From NCBI GenBank assembly GCA_016705365.1, contig JADIYI010000008.1:1488001-1552000 (forward strand): DNA of 64,000 nt. The letters run 5' to 3'. This document shows, in pieces, positions 16,975-25,270 of this stretch. Position numbers and translations under genes: made by a program. A model generated the notes under the pieces. That model worked only from the letters and a program-made list of their open reading frames with translations. It was not told the DNA's origin and searched no databases. Within the stretch, counting starts at the first letter, position 1, and every line of letters starts with the position of its first letter. This stretch comes from Gammaproteobacteria bacterium. GTDB lineage: Bacteria; Pseudomonadota; Gammaproteobacteria; Pseudomonadales; UBA5518.

Positions 16975-19617
16975 ATGTCGGATAAATCCACTCCCTTCGT
17001 TGACGATGGCGTTGGCGGCGCCGCGCAATCCGCCATGCTGCGCCGGGTGCTGGGTATCGCGCTGCCGGCGGGGTTTCTGCTCCTGTCGGTCTGGCTCGCC
17101 TTTGACGAACTGCGCGCTCTGGATCTGCACGCCCTGCGTGCGAGTATCCGGGAAGTACCGGCAGCCACCCTGTTGCTGCTGCAGGCGGGCGCGCTGTTGG
17201 CGGTGCTGGCCATGGGAATGTATGACCTGTATCTCGCCCGGGTACTTGGTCTGAATGTTGCGATGGGCACGGTCCTGCGCTTCGCCTGGGTTGCCAATAC
17301 GTTCAACAACCTGACCGGCCTTGCCGGGCTCGCGGGATCGGGTATCCGCCTGCTGCTGTTCGGCCGTCAGGGCATAGCACCACGCACGCTGGTGATCTAC
17401 AGCGGAATCATCCTGCTTGCGATACCCACCGGTCTCGGTCTGCTGGCATGGCCGGTATTGCTGCTGGCGCATGCGCAGCTGCCGCTGCCGTCGCTGATCA
17501 GCCTTGTGGCATTGCTGGCGTTTGCGCTGCTGCCACCACTGTTTCTGGTTTTCGCGGGGCGGCGCAGGCTGCTCGCGCACTGGCCGGATGGCGCGCGGCC
17601 ACTGCATTTCGGCAGGCGCGCGGTGCTGGTCCTGATTTCGGGACTCGACTGGCTGCTGGCAGTGATCGTTGCCTACGCCTGCCTGCGGGTCGCGGGAGTG
17701 GACGTGGACCCCACGAGTTTCGTGGTGGCATTCGTGCTGGCGGCGGCCCTGGGTATCTTCAGCATGATTCCGGGCGGACTCGGGGTGTTCGACGGATTGC
17801 TGCTGAGCGCGTTGTCGCGCGATGGGCTTGCAACCGAACCCCTGCTGGCGGGTATCCTGCTGTACCGGCTGGTTTATTACCTCGTCCCTTGGCTGATCGG
17901 CATCTATACCGGTGCCGGATTGCTGGTAGCACCCGATCATGCGTTGCGCCTGAGTCTTGCGCGCCACTGGCAGCAAAACACCCTGCTGGCGCTGGTTCGC
18001 CTGCCGCTCGGCATGTTGTCGGCGCTCGGGGTGCGTGCACTTTCCTACCTAACGTTTGGCGCCGGCGTGATGCTGCTGGTGTCGGCCGCGTTCCCGACCC
18101 TTGCGGACCGGCTGGCGATTCTGCGTGATGTGGTGCCGCTGCTCGCGATCGAGACCTCGCATCTGCTGTCGGTGGGTGTCGCGATCCTGCTGATCGCGCT
18201 GTCGCGGGGCGTTGCCGATCAGGTGCGCGATGCCTATCGGCTCACCCAGTTCCTGCTCCTTGGAGGTGCGCTGTTCAGCATCGTGAAGGGTATCGACTTC
18301 GAGGAGGCGATTTCCCTGCTGGCCGTGTCGGGCCTGCTGTGGCTGCGGCGCGCGGACTTTTATCGTATCGCCTACCCTATCGTCAGCTTGCGCAGCGTCT
18401 ACTGGTTCGTCGCCCTGCTGATCGTGCTCGCCGGTTATCTGTTGCTCGGTTCCTGGCTGCATGGTGAGGCGCTGTGGCACAGCTCTCACTGGCTGCAATT
18501 TGCCCATGCGCTCGAGGCGCCGCGTTTCCAGCGCTCGGCGCTGTTTGCGGTGCTGGTGGCGCTGGCCTACCTGGGATGGAGCTTTTTTCGCATGCCCGCG
18601 CCGGTGCTCGAATACCCGGACGCGGAAACGCTGGACCGGACCAGGGAACTGCTCGAAACCCATGGCGGAAACGGCTTCTCGCACCTGGTTTTCATGGGCG
18701 ACAAATACCTGTTCCGGCCACACAACGAACGGGCCCTGATCCAGTTCGGCTGTATCCGCGATCGGTTGATCGCGCTGGGCGATCCCTGTGGCGATCCGCA
18801 GAGTTGCGATACCGCGATACTGGAGTTCCGCGAGTTTGCCGATGCGTATGACCGGGTGCCGGTATTTTATGAAGTCAGCGAACAGAATATCCATCGCTAC
18901 CATGATCATGGCTTCTCGCTGTTCAAGCTCGGCGAGCAGGCGGTGGTGCGCATCGAGAACTTCACGCTGGCGGGAAAGCGCGGCGAGGCACTGCGCCATG
19001 GCGTCAACCGCGCCAAGCGCGAGTTCGCGAGTTTTGCGATGCTCGCACATCCGCTGGATGAATCGACCTGGGTCGAACTGCAGCAGATTTCGGATCAATG
19101 GTTGTCGGAACGCGACTCCGCCGAGAAGGGGTTTTCGCTGGGAAGCTTTGACCGTGGCTATCTCGAACGCGCACCGATAGCGGCGGTGTATCACCAGGAG
19201 CGAATTGTTGCGTTTGCCAGTCTCATGCCAGGCTACCGCGATCTAAGGGAGCTCAGCGTCGACCTGATGCGTCATGGTGCGCTGGCCCCTCCGGGTACCA
19301 TGGATTTCCTCTTTGTGTCGCTGATCGAGTATGCGCGGGAAACAGGGTATCGCGAATTCAATCTCGGCATGGCGCCGCTCAGCGGTGTCGGTACCACGCG
19401 TTTCGCGCGCGCCGACGAGCGCATTGCGCGCCTTGCCTATGAATACGGAAATCGCCTGTACAATTACAAGGGGCTGCGCGGTTTCAAGGAAAAATTTCAT
19501 CCCGAGTGGCGCGGCACCTACCTGGCCTATCCCGCGTTTACGCCGCTGCCGGGCTTGCTGATCGATACCGCGGCGCTGGTGGCGGGCGGTTACCGGCGCA
19601 TATTGTTCAAGCCCTGA
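16975..19617 (+). CDS. mprF: MprF-type lysylphosphatidylglycerol synthase/flippase
   Basis: An 880-residue membrane protein with the two-part layout of MprF/LpiA. The N-terminal two thirds (to about residue 540) is a multi-span flippase domain with about 14 hydrophobic helices (for example RFAWVANTFNNLTGLAGLAGSGIRLLL). The C-terminal DUF2156 domain has a GNAT-like fold and transfers an aminoacyl group from tRNA to phosphatidylglycerol; motifs include FLFVSLIEYARETGYREFNLGMAPLSG and YNYKGLRGFKEKFHPEW near the end. The product lowers the surface charge and gives resistance to cationic peptides and acid. The ATG at 16975 follows GGCAGGATGG; a GTG at 16954 is an alternative. It converges with a VirJ/AcvB-like gene 3 bp away. 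Lysine rather than alanine as donor is inferred. Confidence 0.93.
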   Translation: MSDKSTPFVDDGVGGAAQSAMLRRVLGIALPAGFLLLSVWLAFDELRALDLHALRASIREVPAATLLLLQAGALLAVLAMGMYDLYLARVLGLNVAMGTVLRFAWVANTFNNLTGLAGLAGSGIRLLLFGRQGIAPRTLVIYSGIILLAIPTGLGLLAWPVLLLAHAQLPLPSLISLVALLAFALLPPLFLVFAGRRRLLAHWPDGARPLHFGRRAVLVLISGLDWLLAVIVAYACLRVAGVDVDPTSFVVAFVLAAALGIFSMIPGGLGVFDGLLLSALSRDGLATEPLLAGILLYRLVYYLVPWLIGIYTGAGLLVAPDHALRLSLARHWQQNTLLALVRLPLGMLSALGVRALSYLTFGAGVMLLVSAAFPTLADRLAILRDVVPLLAIETSHLLSVGVAILLIALSRGVADQVRDAYRLTQFLLLGGALFSIVKGIDFEEAISLLAVSGLLWLRRADFYRIAYPIVSLRSVYWFVALLIVLAGYLLLGSWLHGEALWHSSHWLQFAHALEAPRFQRSALFAVLVALAYLGWSFFRMPAPVLEYPDAETLDRTRELLETHGGNGFSHLVFMGDKYLFRPHNERALIQFGCIRDRLIALGDPCGDPQSCDTAILEFREFADAYDRVPVFYEVSEQNIHRYHDHGFSLFKLGEQAVVRIENFTLAGKRGEALRHGVNRAKREFASFAMLAHPLDESTWVELQQISDQWLSERDSAEKGFSLGSFDRGYLERAPIAAVYHQERIVAFASLMPGYRDLRELSVDLMRHGALAPPGTMDFLFVSLIEYARETGYREFNLGMAPLSGVGTTRFARADERIARLAYEYGNRLYNYKGLRGFKEKFHPEWRGTYLAYPAFTPLPGLLIDTAALVAGGYRRILFKP

Positions 19618-19620
19618 AAA

Positions 19621-20301
19621 TCAACCGAGCAGTTTCAGGATGAGGTTCTCCAGCGGGCCGTAATCATTGTTGAAGTGATGACCGCCCGGCACGCGTTCGA
19701 TCCGGATGTTCGGACCACGCAGCAGCGGGCAAAGCGAGTCTGCCTCCTCGTCCGCGCCGTAAACGCACAATACCGGAAGATGCAGGCGGCCGGCTTCTGT
19801 CGTCGAGTCGAGTGCTCCGTCGCGGTGCACCTCGTGGATCCAGTCGCCGACCTTGATTTCCACATTGACGAATCTTGCCGGAGCCAGCAGTGTGACAAGC
19901 GCGATGCGCTGTTGCAGATCGGCGGGCAGGCGATTGACCAGGATCGGCAGCCATGAGGCTCCGAACGAGTATCCGACCAGCAGGATCCGTTGCTTTTTCC
20001 AGTCCCGCAGATAGCGGCGCAACAGGATCTCCAGATCGCGCGACACCTCGGCCGGTTTGCGTACCGTCCAGAAATACTTCAGGCAGTCGAAGCCCAGCGT
20101 GGAAACTCCCTTGCTCTGGAAAGCCCGGCCGAAATCGCGGTCGAGATCCGCCCAGCCGCCATCGCCGGAAATCACCACTGCCAGCACATCGTTGTCTGTT
20201 TCCGGGGCAGCCAACTCGATCACCGGAATATCGGGCGCCTGCGCCGCAGGCATCAGCACGATGGCTGCCATGAGCAGACAGTTACGCAGTTTCAGTTTCA
20301 T
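19621..20301 (-). CDS. VirJ/AcvB-family periplasmic hydrolase
   Basis: A 226-residue alpha/beta hydrolase with an N-terminal signal peptide (LLMAAIVLMPAAQA). The opening strand VVISGDGGWADLDRDFGRAF, the nucleophile elbow LVGYSFGASWLP (Ser in GYSFG), and the late VYGADEEADSLCP and GGHHFNNDY (catalytic Asp and His) are characteristic of VirJ and the C-terminal half of AcvB. AcvB homologues of rhizobia and agrobacteria hydrolyse lysylphosphatidylglycerol in the periplasm. Its position next to mprF, tail-to-tail with 3 bp between stops, makes the same role likely here. I chose ATG 20301 because it is immediately followed by the signal peptide. Confidence 0.88.
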   Translation of the reverse strand: MKLKLRNCLLMAAIVLMPAAQAPDIPVIELAAPETDNDVLAVVISGDGGWADLDRDFGRAFQSKGVSTLGFDCLKYFWTVRKPAEVSRDLEILLRRYLRDWKKQRILLVGYSFGASWLPILVNRLPADLQQRIALVTLLAPARFVNVEIKVGDWIHEVHRDGALDSTTEAGRLHLPVLCVYGADEEADSLCPLLRGPNIRIERVPGGHHFNNDYGPLENLILKLLG

Positions 20302-20394
20302 GTGAAGTGGCTGCCTGGCAGGAAAAATCTCCCTTGGAGGCGGACAACAATGATCGTGGGGGCGGCGCGCTGGTTGCCGAACATCTACCACGCT

Positions 20395-20607
20395 TCAGCG
20401 GGTGGCATCGGTCCGTATTTGTGTCGGTGCCGGTTCGGGCGACGCGGCGGCGGCGATTGCCCTGCGGGCGGTTCTCGAGACCAGCACCATCAGGGCCATC
20501 GGGATTGCCAGGCCGATCGCCGGAATCAGCACTTGCGGGAGCAACACCCGTTCCCGCAACGTTCGCCAGGGCGTGGCGGCCGACCCCCCGGCGTGCCGCA
20601 GTGTCAT
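20395..20607 (-). CDS. Small single-pass membrane protein
   Basis: A 70-residue reading frame with one hydrophobic helix (VLIPAIGLAIPMALMVLVS, about residues 27-45) flanked by Arg. Its ATG overlaps the stop of the upstream 56-residue gene as ATGA, which argues for translational coupling and for a real gene. No family is recognised. The Pro/Ala-rich tail (ASPEPAPTQ) has little structure. Confidence 0.45.
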   Translation of the reverse strand: MTLRHAGGSAATPWRTLRERVLLPQVLIPAIGLAIPMALMVLVSRTARRAIAAAASPEPAPTQIRTDATR

Positions 20608-20774
20608 TGCTCGGACGGTTGCCCGGTGTCGCTCGCCGCGGACTCCCCGCTCCCGTTTTCGTCCGCCGTCGGGTTTTCGCCGGCCGCGGCCTTGCGTGCC
20701 TTCTTTTCCTCTTTTTTCTTCTTCTTGGCGAGATCGCGCTGTCGTTTTGCAAAACTGTAGTTCGGTTTGGCCAT
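20604..20774 (-). CDS. Small conserved Lys-rich protein
   Basis: A 56-residue protein starting MAKPNYSFAKRQRDLAKKKK. This beginning, a short aromatic stretch then FxKRQRDLAKKKKKEEK, is a familiar conserved hypothetical motif in proteobacteria. The first half is strongly basic and helical, the second half acidic and Ser/Gly-rich. Such charge patterning might suit nucleic-acid or ribosome contact, but the function is unknown. It overlaps the next small gene by ATGA. A ribosome site, GAGGTG, lies just ahead of the ATG at 20774. Confidence 0.7.
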   Translation of the reverse strand: MAKPNYSFAKRQRDLAKKKKKEEKKARKAAAGENPTADENGSGESAASDTGQPSEQ

Positions 20775-20897
20775 TCGTCACCTCATTGGATAGATCCGGA
20801 AACAGGCCGACAGGATACGGCATTTTCCCGCTTGCCGTATTGCAGTGCCTGGCCGCAGACCGGGCGCGAGGGCCCCGAGCCCTGCCAGGACGGGACC

Positions 20898-21224
20898 TCA
20901 TATGAATTCGTACAGGATCACGAAGCCCGAAAAAACCATCAGTGTCAGCGAGGCGAGAAACGCCAGGTCGATGATGGTCGTCCACCTTGGCAAGAGCCCG
21001 ACATGCACCCGTCGCAGCGCGAAGAAAATCAGGTAGCAGACCAACAGGAAGCCGAGTGCGGAAAACAGCAGCATATCGTCGGCAACGGAGCTGATGGTCG
21101 GGGTCTGTCTGAGGTTTACCACGCCCATCAATCCGATGCTGATCCCGGCCATCGTGCCGCTGGTCGGCAGCAGTGACAGCATTGCGCTGCTGGTGTCTGT
21201 CGGATTGCGCAGGTTTTTCAGCAT
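20898..21224 (-). CDS. Small inner-membrane protein, three to four helices
   Basis: A 108-residue hydrophobic protein with segments at about residues 20-38 (GTMAGISIGLMGVVN), 48-68 (MLLFSALGFLLVCYLIFFAL) and 83-105 (IDLAFLASLTLMVFSGFVILYEF). It starts with MLKNLRNPTDT, a short soluble head typical of small DUF-type membrane proteins. No catalytic motif is seen and I do not recognise a named family. It is on the minus strand with its own upstream gap of about 130 bp and precedes two further small genes. Function unknown. Confidence 0.7.
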   Translation of the reverse strand: MLKNLRNPTDTSSAMLSLLPTSGTMAGISIGLMGVVNLRQTPTISSVADDMLLFSALGFLLVCYLIFFALRRVHVGLLPRWTTIIDLAFLASLTLMVFSGFVILYEFI

Positions 21225-21354
21225 GTCTGGTAAATTCCGTCGCCAGGCAGGTCGCGACAGGATGTCCGCTGCGGCTCGCGTGGTGAGACCCTGCGGCGGG
21301 TGAAAAGTTGTTCCTCCGGCGCGAATATATCCGCCAGATCCGGGCTCTGCCCGG

Positions 21355-21606
21355 TCATGGCGCGCTCATGAGTACTGGGGGCTGCGGCAAGGCTTGGCGC
21401 AAGATGCCGGGCATCGGATTCAGTCGGGTTCCGCCTTCGAGGGAGTGTCTGCGGTCGGCAGGAAGAGGCCGATCAGGGCGCAGATGGCCATGATGAAGAT
21501 GACTGTCGACTGTGGTCCAGTCGGGATCGACAGCAACGAGCAGCAGCGGAGCCGCCAGCATGATCAGGAGCCCGGTTCGGACGGTCCCGGGCGCCTCGAT
21601 GTTCAT
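21355..21606 (-). CDS. Small membrane protein coupled to the oxidoreductase, probably frameshifted
   Basis: The ATG at 21606 overlaps the stop of the 1159-residue oxidoreductase as ATGA. The first 34 codons encode one membrane helix (TGLLIMLAAPLLLVAV then DPDWTT). After that the frame becomes Arg/His-rich and unlike a membrane protein up to the stop at 21355. In the +1 frame the DNA goes on with a second clear helix (VIFIMAICALIGLFLP) and stops at 21420. The two halves read as one 62-residue, two-helix protein broken by a single-base shift near 21505. It may be a genuine frameshift or a sequence error. Confidence 0.5.
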   Translation of the reverse strand: MNIEAPGTVRTGLLIMLAAPLLLVAVDPDWTTVDSHLHHGHLRPDRPLPADRRHSLEGGTRLNPMPGILRQALPQPPVLMSAP

Positions 21607-24600
21607 GACTGCTGCAGAGTCGTCATGCAATGGCGCAGCCATTGCGCGCCGAGTTTCTCCAGCAGAGAATTCTGCTTGAGGCGTTCGTTCAGCACCTTCC
21701 AGTCCACGCAGTCGAGCGGCTGGTCCTGATTGAAGCAGGAAAACACATAGCTGGTCTTGCCGGTCAGCGGGTCCCGGTGCGGTTGCAGGCACTGGGCACA
21801 GATTTCCTTCATCATGCACTGCATCGGCGAGTTGATCGAGCCGATTGCAAAGTGATGTGGCTTGAGGTGTTCCTTCAGCACCTCGTGACGCGCGCGTCCG
21901 ACGCCAGCCATCATGCGGTCGGAACCGATCGCGATGATGCGGTCGGCATCCTCGAGGCGAATCGTGCATTCGCCGAGCAGTCCTTCCGCGTAGCTGTCCA
22001 TGGCCTGCACGATGTTGCCGACGAAACGGCGATCCTGCGGCCGCGTGGGTTCGAAACCCGGTTCCTCGTCGCAACACCACACGATCACGTCGGCGGCGTT
22101 CTCGATATCGGCCACCTTGTAGCGGTCCTGCACTTTCTTGTAGCCGGCGAAGTAGAGCACTTTCGAGCCGGCGGCACGGAACGCCGCGCCGATCGAAAAC
22201 AGCACCGCGTTGCCAAGCCCGCCGCCACAGAGAATCACGGTCTCGCCACCTTCGATATGTGTGGGTGCCCCGGTCGGGCCCATCAGGATCACCGGTTCGC
22301 CCGGCTGCAAGGTCGCGCACAGATTGCTCGAGCCACCCATTTCCAGTGCGATCACCGAGACCAGCCCCTGTTCGCGATCGACCCAGGCGCCGGTCATCGC
22401 CAGGCCTTCCATCTGCAATCGCGTATCGCATACGACGGGCGCCAGCGATTCGAAATTCTGCAGGCGGTAGAACTGGCCGGGCTGGAACTTGCGCGCCGCG
22501 AGCGGTGCGTGCAGCGTGACCTCGACGATGGTCGGTGTGAGCCGCTCGACCCTGTGTACCGAGGCGATCAGTTGCGCGGCGAGTTCCGCGAAGAAGTCGC
22601 CGCTCGCGACCGGGCGCTCGACGCCACGTTGCGCGAGCACCCGGCTGACGATCGGGAATCCCTGCTTTGCGGAGGCCATTGCCTTCACGACATTGCCGAA
22701 ATACGAGGGATGCACATCGCCGAAATAGCTGATGAACCGGCCGTCCTCGTGGCGCGACAGCAGCACCCGCGGCGTCTCCGGCTTGGCCGCGGCATACTCC
22801 GGCTCGGCCGTCAGTCCCTGCTCGTCGCAGGCCGCAAAATACTTGCCATCGAGTTCGAAACTCCCCGGAAATTCACGTGCCAGTACCGTGTTGGGCTGCG
22901 TTCCCGCGGCTACGAATACCGTACGTGCCGGAAACCAGTGCTCGGTGCCGCTCGCCTTGTTGTTGAGGCGGATGCCGCGCGTGGCGCCGTAGTAATCCAC
23001 GTCGACCCCTACCGGCGTCATGTCCTCGGCAAACCAGATGCCTTCTTCGAGGGCTTTTTCGACTTCCTCGTGGTTCAGCGTGTAGGAGGGGCTGTCGACG
23101 AGTCGGCGGCGATAGGCAATGGTCACGCCACCCCAATGACGCAGCATCTCGACGATGCGCGGTGCGCGACCGGCACTGGCCGCCTGCTTGCGTTCCTGGC
23201 GTATGGCACGGGCATGGGCAAGAAATTCTTCGGCGATTTCACGCTCGTAATCGTCCCAGGGCTCGCGGATCGTATCTTCATCGACGTGCTGCGCGAGCGC
23301 TTCGTAACGATCAAGGAATTTTTCCACCTGCACCACGTAATAGGCCAGCGACTCGGTGGCGGTGTCGATCGCGGTAAGACCGCCGCCGATCACGACCACC
23401 GGCAACCGCAGTTGCATGTTGGCGATCGAATCGGCCTTGGCGGCGCCGGTGAGTTGCAGCGCCATCAGGAAATCCGATGCCGCGCGCACACCCCGTGCCA
23501 GTCCGTTGGGGATGTCGAGCACGGTGGGGCCGCCTGCACCCACGCACAATGCGATATGGTCGAAGCCCATGCGCCAGGCATCGTCCGCGGTTATGGTGCC
23601 GCCAAAGCGCACACCGCCGAACATGGCGAACTGGCTGCGCCGTTCGACCAGCAGACGCACGAGTTTCAGGAAATTCTTGTCCCAACGCACCGTGATGCCG
23701 TACTCGGCAACCCCGCCGAATCCGGCCATCACGCGCTCATCGAGCGGCTCGGCGAGTTCTGCGATATCCCGCACCGGGCGGAAGGGCACGCGTCGGCCGT
23801 GTACATCGACGCCGGACAAATCCGCCGCCAGCGGCTCGATTTTCAGGCCGTCGATGCCGACCACCGTGTGGCCGTCGTTCATCAGGTGGTGGGCGAGGGT
23901 GAAGCCCGCCGGTCCGAGCCCCACCACCAGCACCTTGCGTCCGCTGTCGGGTCGCGGGTAGGGATGGCGCAGGTTGAGCGGGTTCCAGCGGGTCAGCAAT
24001 CCGTAGATCTCGAAGCCCCAGGGCAGTTCGAGCACGTCTTTCAGGGTGCGCGTCTCGACCTGCGGGATATCGACCGGCTCCTGCTTCTGGTAGATGCAGG
24101 CTTTCATGCAGTCATTGCAGATGCGGTGCCCGGTGGCGGCCACCATCGGGTTGTCGATCACGATCATGGCCAGCGCGGCAATTGCCTCGCCCCGGGTCTT
24201 GAGCAGGTGAAACTCCGAGATGCGCTCCTCGAGCGGGCAGCCCGTCAGGCTCACGCCAAACGGGGATTTCCGGTAGACCGGCGCCGCAGGTTCGGCACCG
24301 CGCGGTGCTTTTTCATGCAGGCCCTTGGAGCAGGAGTCCTTGCCCTGGTTGTGGCACCAGATGCAGTAATTGGCCTGGTCCAGCGCACCGTTCAGATCGG
24401 TGCCGTGATCGGTCAGCTCGAAACCCTCGCGGCGGCGCAGGTGATCGCTGCTGTGGCGCGCAAAGCCAAGCGAATCGTCGGTGCGCAACGGCACCAGCCG
24501 CATGTAGTCGAGTTTGCGCGGGGCCTTGAACAGCACGCCGTCACCGTGCTTGCTGCGCCCCGCATCGGTCCCTGCGGCCCACGCCGCGTAGCATGCCGCG

Positions 24601-25082
24601 AGGGCGAGCTTGTCGGCGTTGGCGGTCGGGTCCTGTTGCCAGGCGAGTACCTGGTTGGCAAAGGCGAGTTCGCTGAAATGCTCGCCGAGCAGTTCGCTGG
24701 CCGCGGCTGCGGGATCCAGCGAGGCGATGTCCTCGGCCGTGACCTTGCTGATCGCGATGCGATGCACGAAGGCGCGCTTCACCGTGTAGAGCGGGGCGAG
24801 CTCGTGGTGCCGGGCAGACAAGGCGCGTGACTCGGCCTCGATGCCAAACAGGCGGGCGAGGAACTCCTCGAGTTGCGGGGCCAGTGCAATCAGCAATTCG
24901 GCCTCGTCCTTCGGTGACAGGGCCGTGGGGTCGCTACGTCCCGCAAGCAGCGCATCGCGCAACTCCGGGTGGGCCTCGGCGGAAAAATCGAGGAATGCCG
25001 CGTCAAGGCGCTCGAGCCCCTCGCGATGGTACAGATCTTCGAAACTCAAACCAAAACGCAACTCGGGCATGGGGCTATCCAT
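21603..25082 (-). CDS. Large iron-sulfur flavoprotein: GltD-like plus PyrK/NfnA-like fusion
   Basis: About 1159 residues. An N-terminal region of some 230 residues has no recognised fold. It is followed by two Cys clusters (CIWCHNQGKDSC near 240; CNDCMKAC near 325) like the Fe-S region of the glutamate synthase small subunit. Then come an FAD motif (VVGLGPAGFTLAHHL, about 389) and an NAD(P) motif (VVIGGGLTAIDTA, about 567). From about 840 there is a ferredoxin-reductase domain (RKFQPGQFYRLQN, then LCGGGLGNAVLFS about 952), ending in a PyrK-like Cys set (CMMKEICAQC, SCFNQDQPLDC). This is the NfnB plus NfnA domain set in one chain. The product should transfer electrons between NAD(P)H and an Fe-S partner. 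The start could also be ATG 25070. Confidence 0.85.
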   Translation of the reverse strand: MDSPMPELRFGLSFEDLYHREGLERLDAAFLDFSAEAHPELRDALLAGRSDPTALSPKDEAELLIALAPQLEEFLARLFGIEAESRALSARHHELAPLYTVKRAFVHRIAISKVTAEDIASLDPAAAASELLGEHFSELAFANQVLAWQQDPTANADKLALAACYAAWAAGTDAGRSKHGDGVLFKAPRKLDYMRLVPLRTDDSLGFARHSSDHLRRREGFELTDHGTDLNGALDQANYCIWCHNQGKDSCSKGLHEKAPRGAEPAAPVYRKSPFGVSLTGCPLEERISEFHLLKTRGEAIAALAMIVIDNPMVAATGHRICNDCMKACIYQKQEPVDIPQVETRTLKDVLELPWGFEIYGLLTRWNPLNLRHPYPRPDSGRKVLVVGLGPAGFTLAHHLMNDGHTVVGIDGLKIEPLAADLSGVDVHGRRVPFRPVRDIAELAEPLDERVMAGFGGVAEYGITVRWDKNFLKLVRLLVERRSQFAMFGGVRFGGTITADDAWRMGFDHIALCVGAGGPTVLDIPNGLARGVRAASDFLMALQLTGAAKADSIANMQLRLPVVVIGGGLTAIDTATESLAYYVVQVEKFLDRYEALAQHVDEDTIREPWDDYEREIAEEFLAHARAIRQERKQAASAGRAPRIVEMLRHWGGVTIAYRRRLVDSPSYTLNHEEVEKALEEGIWFAEDMTPVGVDVDYYGATRGIRLNNKASGTEHWFPARTVFVAAGTQPNTVLAREFPGSFELDGKYFAACDEQGLTAEPEYAAAKPETPRVLLSRHEDGRFISYFGDVHPSYFGNVVKAMASAKQGFPIVSRVLAQRGVERPVASGDFFAELAAQLIASVHRVERLTPTIVEVTLHAPLAARKFQPGQFYRLQNFESLAPVVCDTRLQMEGLAMTGAWVDREQGLVSVIALEMGGSSNLCATLQPGEPVILMGPTGAPTHIEGGETVILCGGGLGNAVLFSIGAAFRAAGSKVLYFAGYKKVQDRYKVADIENAADVIVWCCDEEPGFEPTRPQDRRFVGNIVQAMDSYAEGLLGECTIRLEDADRIIAIGSDRMMAGVGRARHEVLKEHLKPHHFAIGSINSPMQCMMKEICAQCLQPHRDPLTGKTSYVFSCFNQDQPLDCVDWKVLNERLKQNSLLEKLGAQWLRHCMTTLQQS

Positions 25083-25270
25083 CAACACAAAGGCGCAACT
25101 ATACGGAGCGTCTCGGGGCGGATCAATTTACCGGTTTGCAAGGTCGGACTGCCGGGCTGCCACGGTACCTTTCGTTCGGGTGCTGCGCCGGGTAGCCTGT
25201 ACCTTGGTATGCACCCGGATCCGCGATCAGGAAGCGGCCAGATCGTCTGCACCGTGTTCCCGTTCGCGAG

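Noticed and set aside
15534..17309. Open frame of 591 codons on the minus strand across the CoA-transferase
   Set aside because: It is antisense to the CoA-transferase with no recognisable motif and with His/Arg-rich composition.
16825..17976. Gln/Arg-rich frame of 383 codons antisense to mprF
   Set aside because: The composition (many Gln, Arg) is the mirror of Leu-rich membrane helices on the plus strand.
21630..24830. Open frame of 1066 codons on the plus strand
   Set aside because: It is antisense to the large flavoprotein, whose cofactor and Fe-S motifs are clear. Long antisense frames are expected from GC-rich third positions, and the product is rich in His, Arg and Val without a domain.
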